NCBI GenBank assembly: GCA_021234155.1
Contig: JAJEKV010000052.1
Coordinates: 991,933-1,055,932 of the forward strand
Length of the DNA stretch: 64,000 nt
DNA from: Isoetes taiwanensis
Lineage: Eukaryota > Streptophyta > Lycopodiopsida > Isoetales > Isoetaceae
Direction of reading: 5' to 3'
Under the pieces are notes generated by a model that was given only the letters and a program-made list of their open reading frames with translations, searched no databases and was not told the origin of the DNA. Each line of letters starts with the position of its first letter. Position 1 is the first letter of the stretch. The translations under genes were made by a program, and so were the position numbers. Positions 34,201 through 44,120 of the stretch are shown piece after piece.

Positions 34201-34327
34201 TACATCGCCATCTCACCTATTCCATCCACAAAGCGGAGGGAGAGCTTCAATTGATATTTCTGACATCTTCAAATCTGCTGCCTTGTGTTTATAGAGTTCG
34301 GTATTAGAGTCTGCTACTCCATTGTGC

Positions 34328-35016
34328 ATTCTGGAAAGGGACTCGCGAGAGACACAAAACCGGCCGAATAGATAGGCTTCTCATTCATCTCGGTGATTTT
34401 CTACAATGGTGGGCGGTGGGTAGCCGCACACATCACGAACTACCCACGAAAAAATAAAGGAAAATCCAATTATATCATTTGGACCCCAAAACAAATACAA
34501 TGCTAATAGATGAGTGGCTGATGTACTGCCGAAAGCTTATCAGGGATTAAAAACCCAGCCCTTCGGGTTTTTCGAGGAAAAACCCTAGTGATAAGCCTTG
34601 CCGGCGAAGGGGCTTAGACAAGCGTAAGGCATAGAATCGGCTCCCAAAACCCCCGCATGGAGAAGTCGAAGCGGATGCGCCCGCCAACCTGTATACGCAC
34701 ATCACCAACACAACAAAGCGAGAAACATACGGAGAATAGCATCACCCGGCGGGTGAAAAAAGCATCACCCAAAGGTGGAAAAACATGATAAAATGAACTT
34801 GTACAAAATATAATAAACAAAAAGGGGGAGGGTGGGTTCAAAGAGAATAAAGATGCTGGCGAGAGAAGAGGAAGCCCGATGAGGCGTGGATGCAAAAGCG
34901 CGCTGAAATAGCGAACTTCGCAACTAAAAAGCGGGCATGCACGCGCGCATGCATGCATGACATGCATGCATTTCGTCCCATTCTAGAATGGCGATCCGAT
35001 GTCTCGGATCGATGCG
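34328..35016. mobile_element. Family S, long unit copy A (5' part missing)
   Basis: A non-coding structured unit. It contains a hairpin with stem GTGGGTAG/CTACCCAC (34416-34423, 34440-34447), a compound stem-loop with outer arms GCTTATCA/TGATAAGC (34535-34542, 34589-34596) around AAAAACCC/GGGTTTTT, two mini-hairpins of the CACC-nnn-GGTG type (34743-34755, 34766-34777), then 'CAAAGAGAATAAAGATGCTG', a CATGCATG-rich tract (34936-34970) and the terminal hairpin CGATCCGA/TCGGATCG (34992-34999, 35004-35011). It is followed head-to-tail by copy B. Confidence 0.65.
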
Positions 35017-35031
35017 ATTCTAGAATGGGAC
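34975..35031. repeat. Palindrome at the copy A / copy B junction
   Basis: GTCCCATTCTAGAAT (34975-34989) and ATTCTAGAATGGGAC (35017-35031) are perfect 15-base inverted arms around a 27-base centre that itself holds an 8-bp hairpin with loop TGTC. In the isolated copy C the two halves of the equivalent palindrome lie at opposite ends of the element. Confidence 0.9.
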
Positions 35032-36072
35032 TATAAGAAACTCAACAAACCGCGACTACGAGAGAACTTCCTTACAAACTAGGATCGAAGGCGAAGGTCA
35101 CGGGGCGAGGCCAAAGGCCGGTAAAGGATAGCAAGAAAGATCTGCCAAATTGGCTAAACCAGGCAGGAAGAAGCCTCTCCCCTGCCTGGAAACAATTCAA
35201 AGAGAATAAGGTACTGCTGAGAGAAGAGGGGCTTGTCATTCATCACAGCAGCAGTATACAATGTTTTGAAGAATAGAGAGGGGTAGCCGACCATAGGAAC
35301 AATATCGAACTACCCCACAAACAGAAAACGTGCATAGGCAATATAGAAGGGTAATGGCGACAACTTCTCATCGGGATAAAAAACCCCGCCCTTTCGGGTT
35401 TTCGAGGAAAACCCTAATGAGAAATGGTCGCCAAAAGCCTTAAATGTTTTGCCTGGAAAACGGGAGGAGATGGGTTGATGGTGAACGCAAATCCAGCAGG
35501 ACCCCAGAAGATGGCGAAAACCTCAAATGTGTCCCAGCAGACGGCGAAATCCTGCAAGCAATACCAAAAACTCCCAAAAAATACCCGTAAATGATTAGAG
35601 AAACCAAACAGGCATAGCCATGAAAAACAAGCGGCACCAAGAAGGTCCGAAGATATGATGAATGAAAACAGATGAAACAAGAACATGTCAGAAAAAGAGA
35701 GCATCACCCATAGGGTGGAAAAAGTAGCACCCAACGGGTGGAGAACCATTATGTAAAAATATGCATCACCCTCGAGGTGGAAATAAACAGCATCACCCGC
35801 AGGTGGAGAATAACGCAACAGGATGCCGATGAAACAAAAACATGAGAATAGCAACACCTACAGGTGGAGAACAACAAAGAGTGCCTGAACAAAAATACAA
35901 ATGAAAAAGACTCATGCGCCTATGCAGCAGGGCGGGAAGGGAGGGAAGCCACGAGAGGAGAAGAAGAGCTGATGTGAGAAGACGCCGATAACCGGGCCGA
36001 AGACAGAAATGGCCTAATATAGGCGCTCGTCCCTTCCCAGAATGGCGATCCGATGGCTCGGATCGATGGGAT
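35017..36072. mobile_element. Family S, long unit copy B, about 1.06 kb
   Basis: The complete long unit. In order: a block shared with the start of copy C ('GAGAACTTC' at about 35065), a hairpin CCAGGCAGG/CCTGCCTGG (35159-35167, 35181-35189), 'CAAAGAGAATAAGGTACTG', a hairpin GGGGTAG/CTACCCC (35280-35286, 35310-35316), a long hairpin with arms TGGCGAC/GTCGCCA and TTCTCAT/ATGAGAA (35355-35433), five mini-hairpins (35705, 35728, 35767, 35794, 35855) and a terminal hairpin CGATCCGA/TCGGATCG (36046-36053, 36058-36065). It has no credible coding frame. Mini-hairpin loops vary while the CACC/GGTG arms stay. Confidence 0.65.
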
Positions 36073-37893
36073 AAGTTTATCGAGGAGGTTAAGACCATCC
36101 ATCGGCGAGCAAACCATTTGGATGGTGACTTAAACCGGCCCGGATGGTGGCCACAACTGACTTGGGAATAGTTGATGCTGACTGTGTACTTAGAGCTGGC
36201 TGAGTTGTGGTTAAAGCTGACTTGGAATCAGTCAATGCTGACTGGGTGGTCACTATCGGATCCAACATTGGTTGGAGACCTTTTTGTTCGTTCATATAAT
36301 GCTTCAATTATCTAATTCTTTTCATCAACCTCCTTCTTGAGCGTTTCCATCTCTTTCCTCATATGCTTCTACTTTTCTCTCCATCAAAACACATATCCCA
36401 GCTTTGTATACGATACTTACTAGATGGATCTGTTTTTCTGGCCAATTTTTCTTTGAAATTGATACTTAATTCCATTGGTGATGCTTTTCCCCAATACAAA
36501 GACTTGTTTTAGGGGCGGATGTTCTTCCCTGGCTAGTTTTGCGTATGATCATTTCTAGCTAGACGGATGTTCTTTTCTGACCCATTGTTTATAGTAGATT
36601 CGGTGGATGTCCCCCCCTCCTCCCCCCCTCAAAACCTAGTTGCAGACCTTTTACCTGGATAGGTGGATGTTCCCCGCGACACATGTCGTATGACAGGAAT
36701 ATGCCATTCACAGTTCGGAGGGAGGGATCTCTCGGCCCCTACGGCGATGATAGATGGATTTGGTAATCAGTCCATATCGATGTGCAAGTTAGGTGCAAGG
36801 TGGGATTATTTTTTCCTTTTCTTCTTGGAATTTTTGTTCAATGTTGTTGGATTTTTTAAAGGATTCTTTGGCATTATGCTTGATGATACAGGGTTTTTAG
36901 CTATAATAAACTCTGCCAGATCCTCCAGCGGACAGAATCCCTTTTGGAGATCAATACGAAGGGTTTAATCCCCAGAACAACGTACAGAACAAATCAGTTG
37001 CAGTTCTTCCTCGGATATGAATGGGAATTCAAGATATGGCAGCAAAATTGATGCAAAATCGGAGGCAATTCTGGGCAATATAAATTTTAATTCATAGAAC
37101 AAAAAATTGCTCATTGATTCGTCCACTTAATACTAGCCGAAGCGCTCTGGATTTCTTCGTACAAAAGGCGCTCTTCTCAAACAAATACATTGCATGCATT
37201 CTCAACTTCTATGAAAACTGTACAGTTCGATGCTCTTAGAGACTAAGTCCATTTTATTGCCAGCAAATCTCTTATAAATCCATATATGTGGGTAATTATG
37301 ATGAGATTTTAACATTGTACAGAGATGAAAAGGCTGAAATCAAAGCACTCTGGTCCAATCTTGAGATAGATGTTTCGTCAGAAATTCTTCTGGAACAATT
37401 GCCCTCCAAAATGCCTAATGTTCAGAAATTACTATTCTTCTAGAACATCTAGCCTTCTTCCAGTTCTTACATGCTGTACACACCTTTTGCATTACACACC
37501 CTTGGGCATCATATTATAGGACCTTGATGCAGTTAAGACACTTTGTTTCTTTGCACGGCCTCATGGACAATTGGATGACTTGGGCATATGACTAGGTGGG
37601 TGAAGAAAATGTCATTTTAGAGCCACATTGGATATAAAGAAGAATTTTGAATTTTAGAAATTACGATAATGTGGGTTGGGCGAATAGCCATCCACCACTA
37701 TTTGGCAAGCTTTGGAGACATGTTATATACAAAATGAATTAAAATTTATTGAAATTTTAAATTCGCGCACTTAAGAGGCAAACACTTGTAGATCGAGACA
37801 CAATTGTGCGCTTTGTCGTCCGCCGGGTGTTTTGAGTACCTAATGATCTGGACTACAACTTTGTAGAAGAATTTTTTCCTAAAATCGCAAAGG
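36073..37893. other. Mostly featureless stretch
   Basis: Contains an imperfect repeat of about 50 bp around 36150-36255 based on 'GCTGACT' words, and a short frame at 36663-36968 (101 codons, a hydrophobic run 'YFFLFFLEFLFNVVGFF') that I do not recognise. GGATGTTC words recur at 36517-36670. No element ends found. Confidence 0.4.
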
Positions 37894-37917
37894 TTGAGAA
37901 GTTATGGCATCTTGAGT

Positions 37918-37941
37918 GGGGGTGGGGGTGGGGGAGGGGGG
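37918..37941 (+). other. G-quadruplex-forming motif
   Basis: Four G-runs of five or six separated by single bases (G5-T-G5-T-G5-A-G6). This is an ideal four-tetrad G-quadruplex pattern, and it stands at the left edge of a GC-rich island (37940-38760). Confidence 0.85.
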
Positions 37942-38760
37942 TCTAGGCTCAGAGTCGTTAATCGATGGCCTCATTCATTACTCGAGAACTGCCGTCGCCC
38001 GGACCTACGGACCAGCTATGCGCCCGAGTGTGCCAACCGACATGGCAATTATCATTACGTCGTGGTCGATCTCCCGCTACTTGGGCGGTGCATTAATGAG
38101 TGCCTTTACGATTACACCCTTATCGCCATGCGAGGCCCCCTCGCCCCTTCACGGGTTGCCGGCTATCGCGCCCTGGGGTGCGGATACCGTCCCCAAACCG
38201 GCCCACCTTCGCCCGATTTCTCGGACCTCAATCCTTAAAACCCTTCCTAATTCGTATCGATTAAGCCCTAAATTGCGGGACCGACTCATTTCGGTTGCGG
38301 TGGGAGGAATTAGTCATTAAAGCGAAGCTTTTGGATATCGGCTTGATCGGCGATTGCGGACCCATCATTCAATCGTTCTTTAAATTCCCCGAGTTCGTTT
38401 TCTCATGGCGAAATTCTCGGTATTCTTCATTAGCTCCATCGAACCGGCAAGAGGTAAGCCGGCTGGCTACGCTACCTCTTGGCATGTTTTGGATATTTTA
38501 CGGTTTAATCTAAACATTGTTTTTCTTGCATTGGCGGTGAAGAACATGGATCAAACCACGTCGCACAAGCTTTCCGGATGCGGCGGACACAGGACTTGAC
38601 AGCGCTAGGTCCGGCAGGAGAGGGGACCCATCTCCTGGCAAACGTCCTCGCCCACCGCAGAGTAATGTTCCCAGTCCCAGTTCGAGCACGACTTCAACAA
38701 CTCCGATTTTCTTTACAATTCGTAATTGCCTCGTCACCTGGCGAGGTTACGTCTTTGTAG
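37940..38760. other. GC-rich island with open frames, unassigned
   Basis: The base composition changes sharply from the AT-rich DNA on the left. Overlapping plus-strand frames 37894-38238 and 37916-38320 are open for 114 and 134 codons but show no motif I know, and overlapping open frames in GC-rich DNA are expected by chance. It may be a piece of an LTR element from a GC-rich family such as the DNA at 44-46 kb. Confidence 0.35.
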
Positions 38761-39383
38761 CATCAACGCATGTTGAGGTATCTCCGGAGATTGCAACCCG
38801 GGTTGAAAGGTATTTGTGAGGCCCGACCTCATCCCTTTGCCCGGATTGTGGTTAGTGAGGACGACTGCGTTCTTTTTCAGAGCCCTGTTGATCATTGATT
38901 GCTTCTAGCCTTGTTTGCAATGGCTCCACTGGACGACCTCATCTCTTCACCTCCTCTTTTTTGGCTGATAATCTTCCCTCACCTGCCAATCTTTTGATGT
39001 ACAATGTGGTCTGCGGGTCAGGAATTTTTGTGATGGGCCTTAGTGCCCACTTTTGTATCAGCCCTCGGGCTTCTTTGAAATGAATATGATGATTCCCTTC
39101 AGTTATTGTCTTAACTCACAGATTTCATTTACAAATGCAACAGACCAATGTTTGCCATGAGAACTGATTTTCATGTTAGACCAATTTATCAAACTTAAAT
39201 ATACAATGCAAATAATATTTACTTTCATATTTAATGTTGTGTTGCTGCTACAAGTGCTGCTACCTTAGTTGTCTAAGGTCTCATCTATGGTCTCGTCACT
39301 ATCTTCAGCTTCCTGCCATGTGCAAATGTTAGATGTTAGAATTGTATCAGAAATGCTAGTTCTATTAAGCTCCTGTTGTAGAC
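38761..39383. other. No gene seen
   Basis: Short frames only. Plus-strand 38895-39083 is open for 62 codons without recognisable content. It may include the 3' flank of the pogo-like transposase, which is read from the other strand. Confidence 0.4.
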
Positions 39384-41892
39384 TTAACACACCTGGTTAG
39401 TGAAAGTGTTTCCCTCTTCGAATCTTGGTGTTGGTACTGACCCTTCAGACATATTTGCCCTCCAGGTTTTTGCAAACTCCACATCCATTCCTTTGGCCGG
39501 AGAGATTATGTCCTTTTCCACACCAATTTCGACCATTTCTCGAATGATCCTAGCTTTGTCTATGGCCTTATCCCCGTCATGCTGGGGCCAGAATGTGCTG
39601 CTGCATAACTCACCCAACCTTGTGTATCCAACCTCATGGAATTTCCAGGGCCAATACTGCGTCTTCTTTGTGACTCTCCCTCCACGTTGACCAAAGTCGG
39701 GTCTTCAATGGTGACTGATTGTACTAATTGAGTTTTGGGACAGTCGGCCGAGGCGAGGAATCCTTCTATGCTAACATCACGCACACCACCAAAATCTCCG
39801 AAGCACGGTGAGTATCCTCCGGGTTACACATAACATTCACTTCATCTTCACTATCTGGTCACTGCATGATCACTAGTGGCTGGTGTGGTCAATCCACTAA
39901 CTTGCTTTGAAGTCCGGGATCCATGTTGAATGATGTTCTCAAGATTGGATCCCTGATTGGACTCAACCCTTGCCTTGTCCTCATTCTGTTTCTAACCTCT
40001 AACCTTTTGCTCCTCACCTCATCACTCATTGGTCTCTCGAAAGCTGAAGGCTGCGCAACTCTTGAGATGCCTGGGGATACATTAGTGCCCTAAGTCTAGC
40101 GATAGAGGCTTCAAATTCTGCATCAGCCTTCTTCCTATTTTCCCTCTCTTCCCTATTACATTTGAGCTCTCTGGCGGCCTCTGTCTTTCCAATTTCCTTC
40201 TAGCGGTTTGAGTTTCTGGCTGCAACTTGCTCATTCTTTAGTCTTGTTCTCGGCTCTCCTAGCCCTCTCGGTGACCAAGGCCTCACGAAGCCATCACTAG
40301 AGATATGCACCCTCCCACTCAGTGCGGGACTACACCTCGATTCCTTGCCCTCGAGGATTGAGATTGTTGCATGCGGGCTGTGATGTCCTCACTACGTAGG
40401 GGGCTGCACACATGCATGTCTTTGTTCCCATGTCGGTGAGTGGAACCACATGTTCTTTGTGAAGGTTGTAAGGTGCGCTCAATGACTTGATGTTCCCCAT
40501 CCGGTGCATCTTCTTGGTGAGATGGATGCACATCATGTCTTTCAATGTCCACATTGTCAACTACATGTTGATGCACTCCGGTGAGGCTCTTGGCCACCAT
40601 GCTCACCAGGGCGTGGTGCCTCCCATAACGCATGCAAGTCGACCATGTTGAATTGCTCCAATTCCTCCTCCTCCAAGTTGGCTGCATTTTTCTGGCCCAC
40701 ACTTTGGATAATCGCTCCATGGGCACTCTTCCAAAACGCCACTTTCACGGCTGGCTTAACTTTGTCCGAGTTGAATGGCCAAATCCCGGTAGCTCTAAAC
40801 CACGCCTTGATGTTGCTAGGTGTTAGCCACGATTCAAGCGCACGTGAAATGAGCTCGCAATGTCCTCCCTCTTGGTTCAGTCCTCCCTTTGCTAACCATG
40901 TAAGAAAATCTCAATCTCTTGAAAGTTTGCCTTGAATGGTGCAAAGCATGCAACATCCAAAGGTTGTAACCTATGTGATGTGTGGGCTGGAAGTAGGGCA
41001 AAATGTATGCCCATTTCCTTAGCTGCCAAAACCACTTCCAGCTCCACATGGCTGCCATTGCCATCCAATATTATCAGATGTGGCCTTGTTGGAGATACTC
41101 CACCAGGAACCCTAGCAACAAAATGTGACAACCAAGACTTGAACAATTCAGTAGTCATCCAATTTGAGAACACGCGGCTTGAATTGCCCCTTCCTCACAT
41201 CTGGCAATGTTATCTTGCCTCATCCGTGTACCCTTGAATATATACAAATTAGGTAACCTAAACCCTTCAGCATTTACACATACCAGAATGGTCACCCACT
41301 CTCTATTGTTCATGACCACCTCATTGATCCTATGCTCCCCTTTCCTTCCTATTATCTTCATGCCCTTCACCTTACCAGCTTGGATGCCAGTCTCATCGGC
41401 ATTCCGGATCCTAGAGTAGGAAATTGAACTTCGTCATAGATTTGTCTCGGACCGGCATAGAAGTTATCCAAATTCTCTTGTGTCATAGCACGCGCCCGAG
41501 CCACATCTAGTGTCTCTGCACTTCTTAGTGTAACCTTTTAGACAGCTTCCACCATTTACTCCAGGGGAACCCGGGAATTTTCTGTTGCCCCCTCCATAGC
41601 CATGTGTCTTTGCCCTTTCCTTGCCGGTGAGAGTGTAACCCCCATTCCCTTTCGCCCACGGAGAGTGCCCAATTGACTAACTCTTCCTCTTGTAGAGTCG
41701 TCGAGATTTGTGGATTACCAAATCTGTTTGTGACTTATACGGCCATCTGACCCGGTCCCTTATTGTTGATTCTGGGATTCCCGACCTTCTAGATGCCTCT
41801 CTAACAGATATACCATACTCACTCACCTCATCCAAGATATCTGCCATTTGTTCTTCAGTCCACTGCCCTCGTTTGCTTGGCCTCCTTGGCAT
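39384..41892 (-). pseudogene. pogo/Tigger-type DDE transposase, frameshifted
   Basis: Tc1/mariner superfamily, pogo branch (CENP-B/jerky relatives). It starts at 41892 with a psq-type helix-turn-helix ('MADILDEVSEYGISVREASR', then 'SGIPESTIRDRV'). The DDE_1 core follows: 'WVTILVCVNAEGFRLPNLYI' (41330-41240), 'LFKSWLSHFV', 'LIILDGNGSHVE' (second Asp, about 41100-41070) and 'TSHRLQPLDVACFAPFK' (third Asp). At about 40830-40740 comes the family's closing block 'LTPSNIKAWFRATGIWPFN', then a charged coiled-coil tail. The enzyme cuts and pastes at TA. Frame changes near 41165 and in the tail, and no found inverted repeats, indicate a dead copy. Confidence 0.85.
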
Positions 41893-42059
41893 TGTGGGAG
41901 ATCAAAGATCGATCAGGTGGTGTCGTGGCTTCCTCCTTGGGGCGGTAACTCTTTTCCTTGATGTAGGTACTCTGTTACTAGCTTCAGCATCGTCTCCTCT
42001 CCGACCTCTTGTGGAAACCATGTCTACTATCGTCCTCCTCAAGACCTGATATCGATAAG

Positions 42060-43070
42060 CTTGAAATTTGGAAGATGAAATTGGCTTTTATTCTGGTAGC
42101 AGCCATAGCGGGAGCTTGATTTTCAAATTGGGTTTCGGTAATCGAGTGCTATGGAATGGGCGCGAATTCTAATTTCGAATCGAGCAAGGTCGCATTGAAT
42201 TCTAATTTCGAATTGATATGACTCTTAGCCTAACACAGCCACGAGTGGGCAGAACTGTTCCATAATTGTGGACAACAATTACACGACACCGGGAAGCAGG
42301 GCTTCACGCTTATGAACTCTATTGCCTGCCGATGGTCAATTTTACCGCGACAAGCGGCGGTCTTGGCCGACGCATCAGCGTAGCTTTATCCGCGATTCAC
42401 GGTACCATATGCACCCTATAAGGCTTGGAAAGGAATCTTGTAGTTGTACGGAATTAGCATTATTGGACCTAGTCTTGGCATGCTATATTTTAGGTGACGA
42501 TGGGACCCGTAAAGGTAGGGGCATTAATTTCATTGACCCATTATTACTTGGACACCCATAAAGTTGGGTGCTTTAATTTCCTTGATCCTTTGTAACTTGG
42601 ACATACACGTATAGCATTGCAAAAGAAAAGGGGAAAGGAGAATCTTTCCCCACAAAGATTTGCATGATGGAACCTTTCCATCTATGGATTTACTTTAAAA
42701 GGGCAATTTAAATTTGGAGCAGATTTAGATGGAAATTTGTGATTGAAAGGAGGTATGGAGCTTTATTTATCCTAGTTTAGTTTAGATATGCTAAACTTTA
42801 AGTGAGGTCGTACACATAAAAGTCGAGGCTATAATTCCCTTGCCCATTGGAACCCGGACTAACACGTATTATCTGACTCTTTTACCCTAGTGAACGTGAC
42901 TGTTGTAGAAATAAAATTCTAGAGTCTGTAAGAAGAGTGCTTTGAACGGTAATGAAGGACCATAGCGGACTCTGCTCTTAGGGTTTCGGCGGCCGCCAAG
43001 CTATGGCCAAGCTATGGTGCGCTGCATTTTACAGATGTTCTTAAAGAGTTGTTTCAAGAAACCACACGCT
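42060..43070. other. Non-coding stretch with degenerate repeats
   Basis: 'GAATTCTAATTTCGAAT' occurs at 42164 and 42196. Related words of about 45 bp lie at about 42520, 42565 and 42825: each pairs a 'TTAATTTC-TTGA' or 'ATAATTCCCTTG' part with 'ACTTGGACA' or a similar end and then ACACGTAT. I see no coding content; it may be the subterminal part of an unrecognised element. Confidence 0.4.
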
Positions 43071-43199
43071 TTTGTTGCACGGTTTAAGGAGCACTTGTTC
43101 TTTTCTTTTGTATATATCAGGTACATGGGTGAGATTTCTAATATCTCATAGCAGGCATACGAATATTCAAATGAATGTCAAAGAATTTATTGCTTTCAT

Positions 43200-43395
43200 A
43201 TGGCTGGATTTCTCTGCTCACTTTCTCTCTCTAGTGCCCTGCTCACTTTCTCTCTCTAGCGCCTTGCTCTCTACTTTCTCTCTCTACTTTCTCTCTAGTC
43301 TTCCTTTTCAACTTCCTCTCTCTACTCTCCCCATCTAGCGCCTTGCTCCACTACTTTCTCTCTCTAGCCTTCCTTTTCAACTTTCTCTCTCTGCA
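43200..43395 (+). repeat. CT-rich tandem repeat ending in CTGCAG
   Basis: About 195 bp built of CTTTCTCTCTCTA and CTAGCGCCTTGCTC words in varied order. The polypyrimidine tract runs straight into CTGCAG just before an open frame at 43396, so it could act as a splice acceptor tract, or be a simple repeat at the LINE fragment edge. Confidence 0.75.
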
Positions 43396-43838
43396 GTGCA
43401 CATTGTTCGAGCAAGCCGCCTTGGGGCTCAACGCACAGATCGCCCGCGCGTTGTCGCCTTCACGGTGGCAGACATGCGAGTGCTTGAGGCAATTCTGCGT
43501 CAGAGTAGGCAATTGAAGGGGACTACTCTGTATGTCGACCAGGATCTTACTCCGATGCAACAGGAGTCCCGCCGCGGCGGTAGCTCAAGTCGGGGGCGTC
43601 CGTCGCCGAAGGGTCTTTGCGCGCGCCTAGTCAGAGGCAAACCGCATTTTTAGCCGGCGCTGGCGAGGTCTCCGTGCAATCGTCAAGTTCTTGCCACTCC
43701 GCTCGCCGCCCGGTACCCCCTCTTGCACCTCCTACTCCCTGCGACTCAAGCTGCTCCTGCAAGCTGGCGCTCGGTAGCACATTGTTCCCCATGTGGCAAA
43801 GCGGATCATCGGCGTCTACCTCAAATGCCAACAAATAG
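43396..43838 (+). pseudogene. LINE D ORF1 C-terminal region
   Basis: The frame 43396-43653 contains 'TDRPRVVAFTVADMRVLEAI' and 'RQLKGTTLYVDQDLTPMQQE', which fit the RRM-like/C-terminal domain of LINE ORF1 proteins ('K-L-KGT-IYV-EDLTP'). The protein would bind RNA. The reading passes to the next frame near 43617 and ends at 43838, just before an endonuclease start. The front of the ORF is missing or replaced by the CT-rich tract. Confidence 0.6.
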
Positions 43839-43849
43839 GAGCTGTGCCT

Positions 43850-44120
43850 CGGGATGGTATCTTGAACTGTCGGGGCTTCCCTTGGCAAAAAGGGGAGAGT
43901 CTCAACTCTATTGCACCGGATATGGATCTCATTTTCCTCATGGAAACATGGGAACATTGAGAACGCAATTAGCCAGAACCTCGGGCTATCTACATTTCGG
44001 TGTTCAATGAGTGCACGGGCAAAGCGAGGACATGGCGGGGTTACTGCGGTCCCTTCTCGAGACTCACCAAGTCGGCACTTCACGCCCTTCTTCCTCTAGT
44101 CATGTCAAAATTCCGCACTC
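43850..44120 (+). pseudogene. LINE D endonuclease N-terminal fragment
   Basis: Frames here read 'LNCRGFPWQKG' (metal-binding Asn region) and 'MDLIFLMETWEH' (catalytic Glu in 'LMETW'), the first two motifs of an EEP endonuclease, then 'KRGHGGVTAV'. It is split by at least two frame changes and ends by about 44120. With the ORF1 piece this makes a short fragment of a separate LINE. Confidence 0.65.

Larger units (their letters stand above)
30198..34320 (-). mobile_element. LINE B, 5' portion (minus strand)
   Basis: The larger part of LINE B. Reading leftward: ORF1-like frames (34200-32998), endonuclease (32527-31863), linker (31723-31385), RT motifs (31010-30189). It ends at the LINE C insertion at 30198 and continues at 28118. 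The total for both parts is about 5.6 kb, a usual L1 length. The exact 5' end near 34320 is judged only from the start of family S similarity. Confidence 0.8.

Noticed and set aside
34513-34540. Hammerhead-ribozyme-like words (CTGATG..CGAAA) in family S copy A; CTGATGA..GAAA near 13525 in copy C.
   Set aside because: The core needs a stem between CUGAUGA and GAAA and a matching cleavage site. Neither place offers them, and the words are not conserved in copy B.
34936-34972. CATGCATG-rich tract as an RY-type seed promoter element cluster.
   Set aside because: It lies inside family S, is shared with copy C at 13540-13582, and no gene follows.
37894-38320. Overlapping open frames in the GC-rich island as real genes.
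   Set aside because: Two long frames overlap in different phases with no recognisable protein pattern, as expected by chance at high GC.
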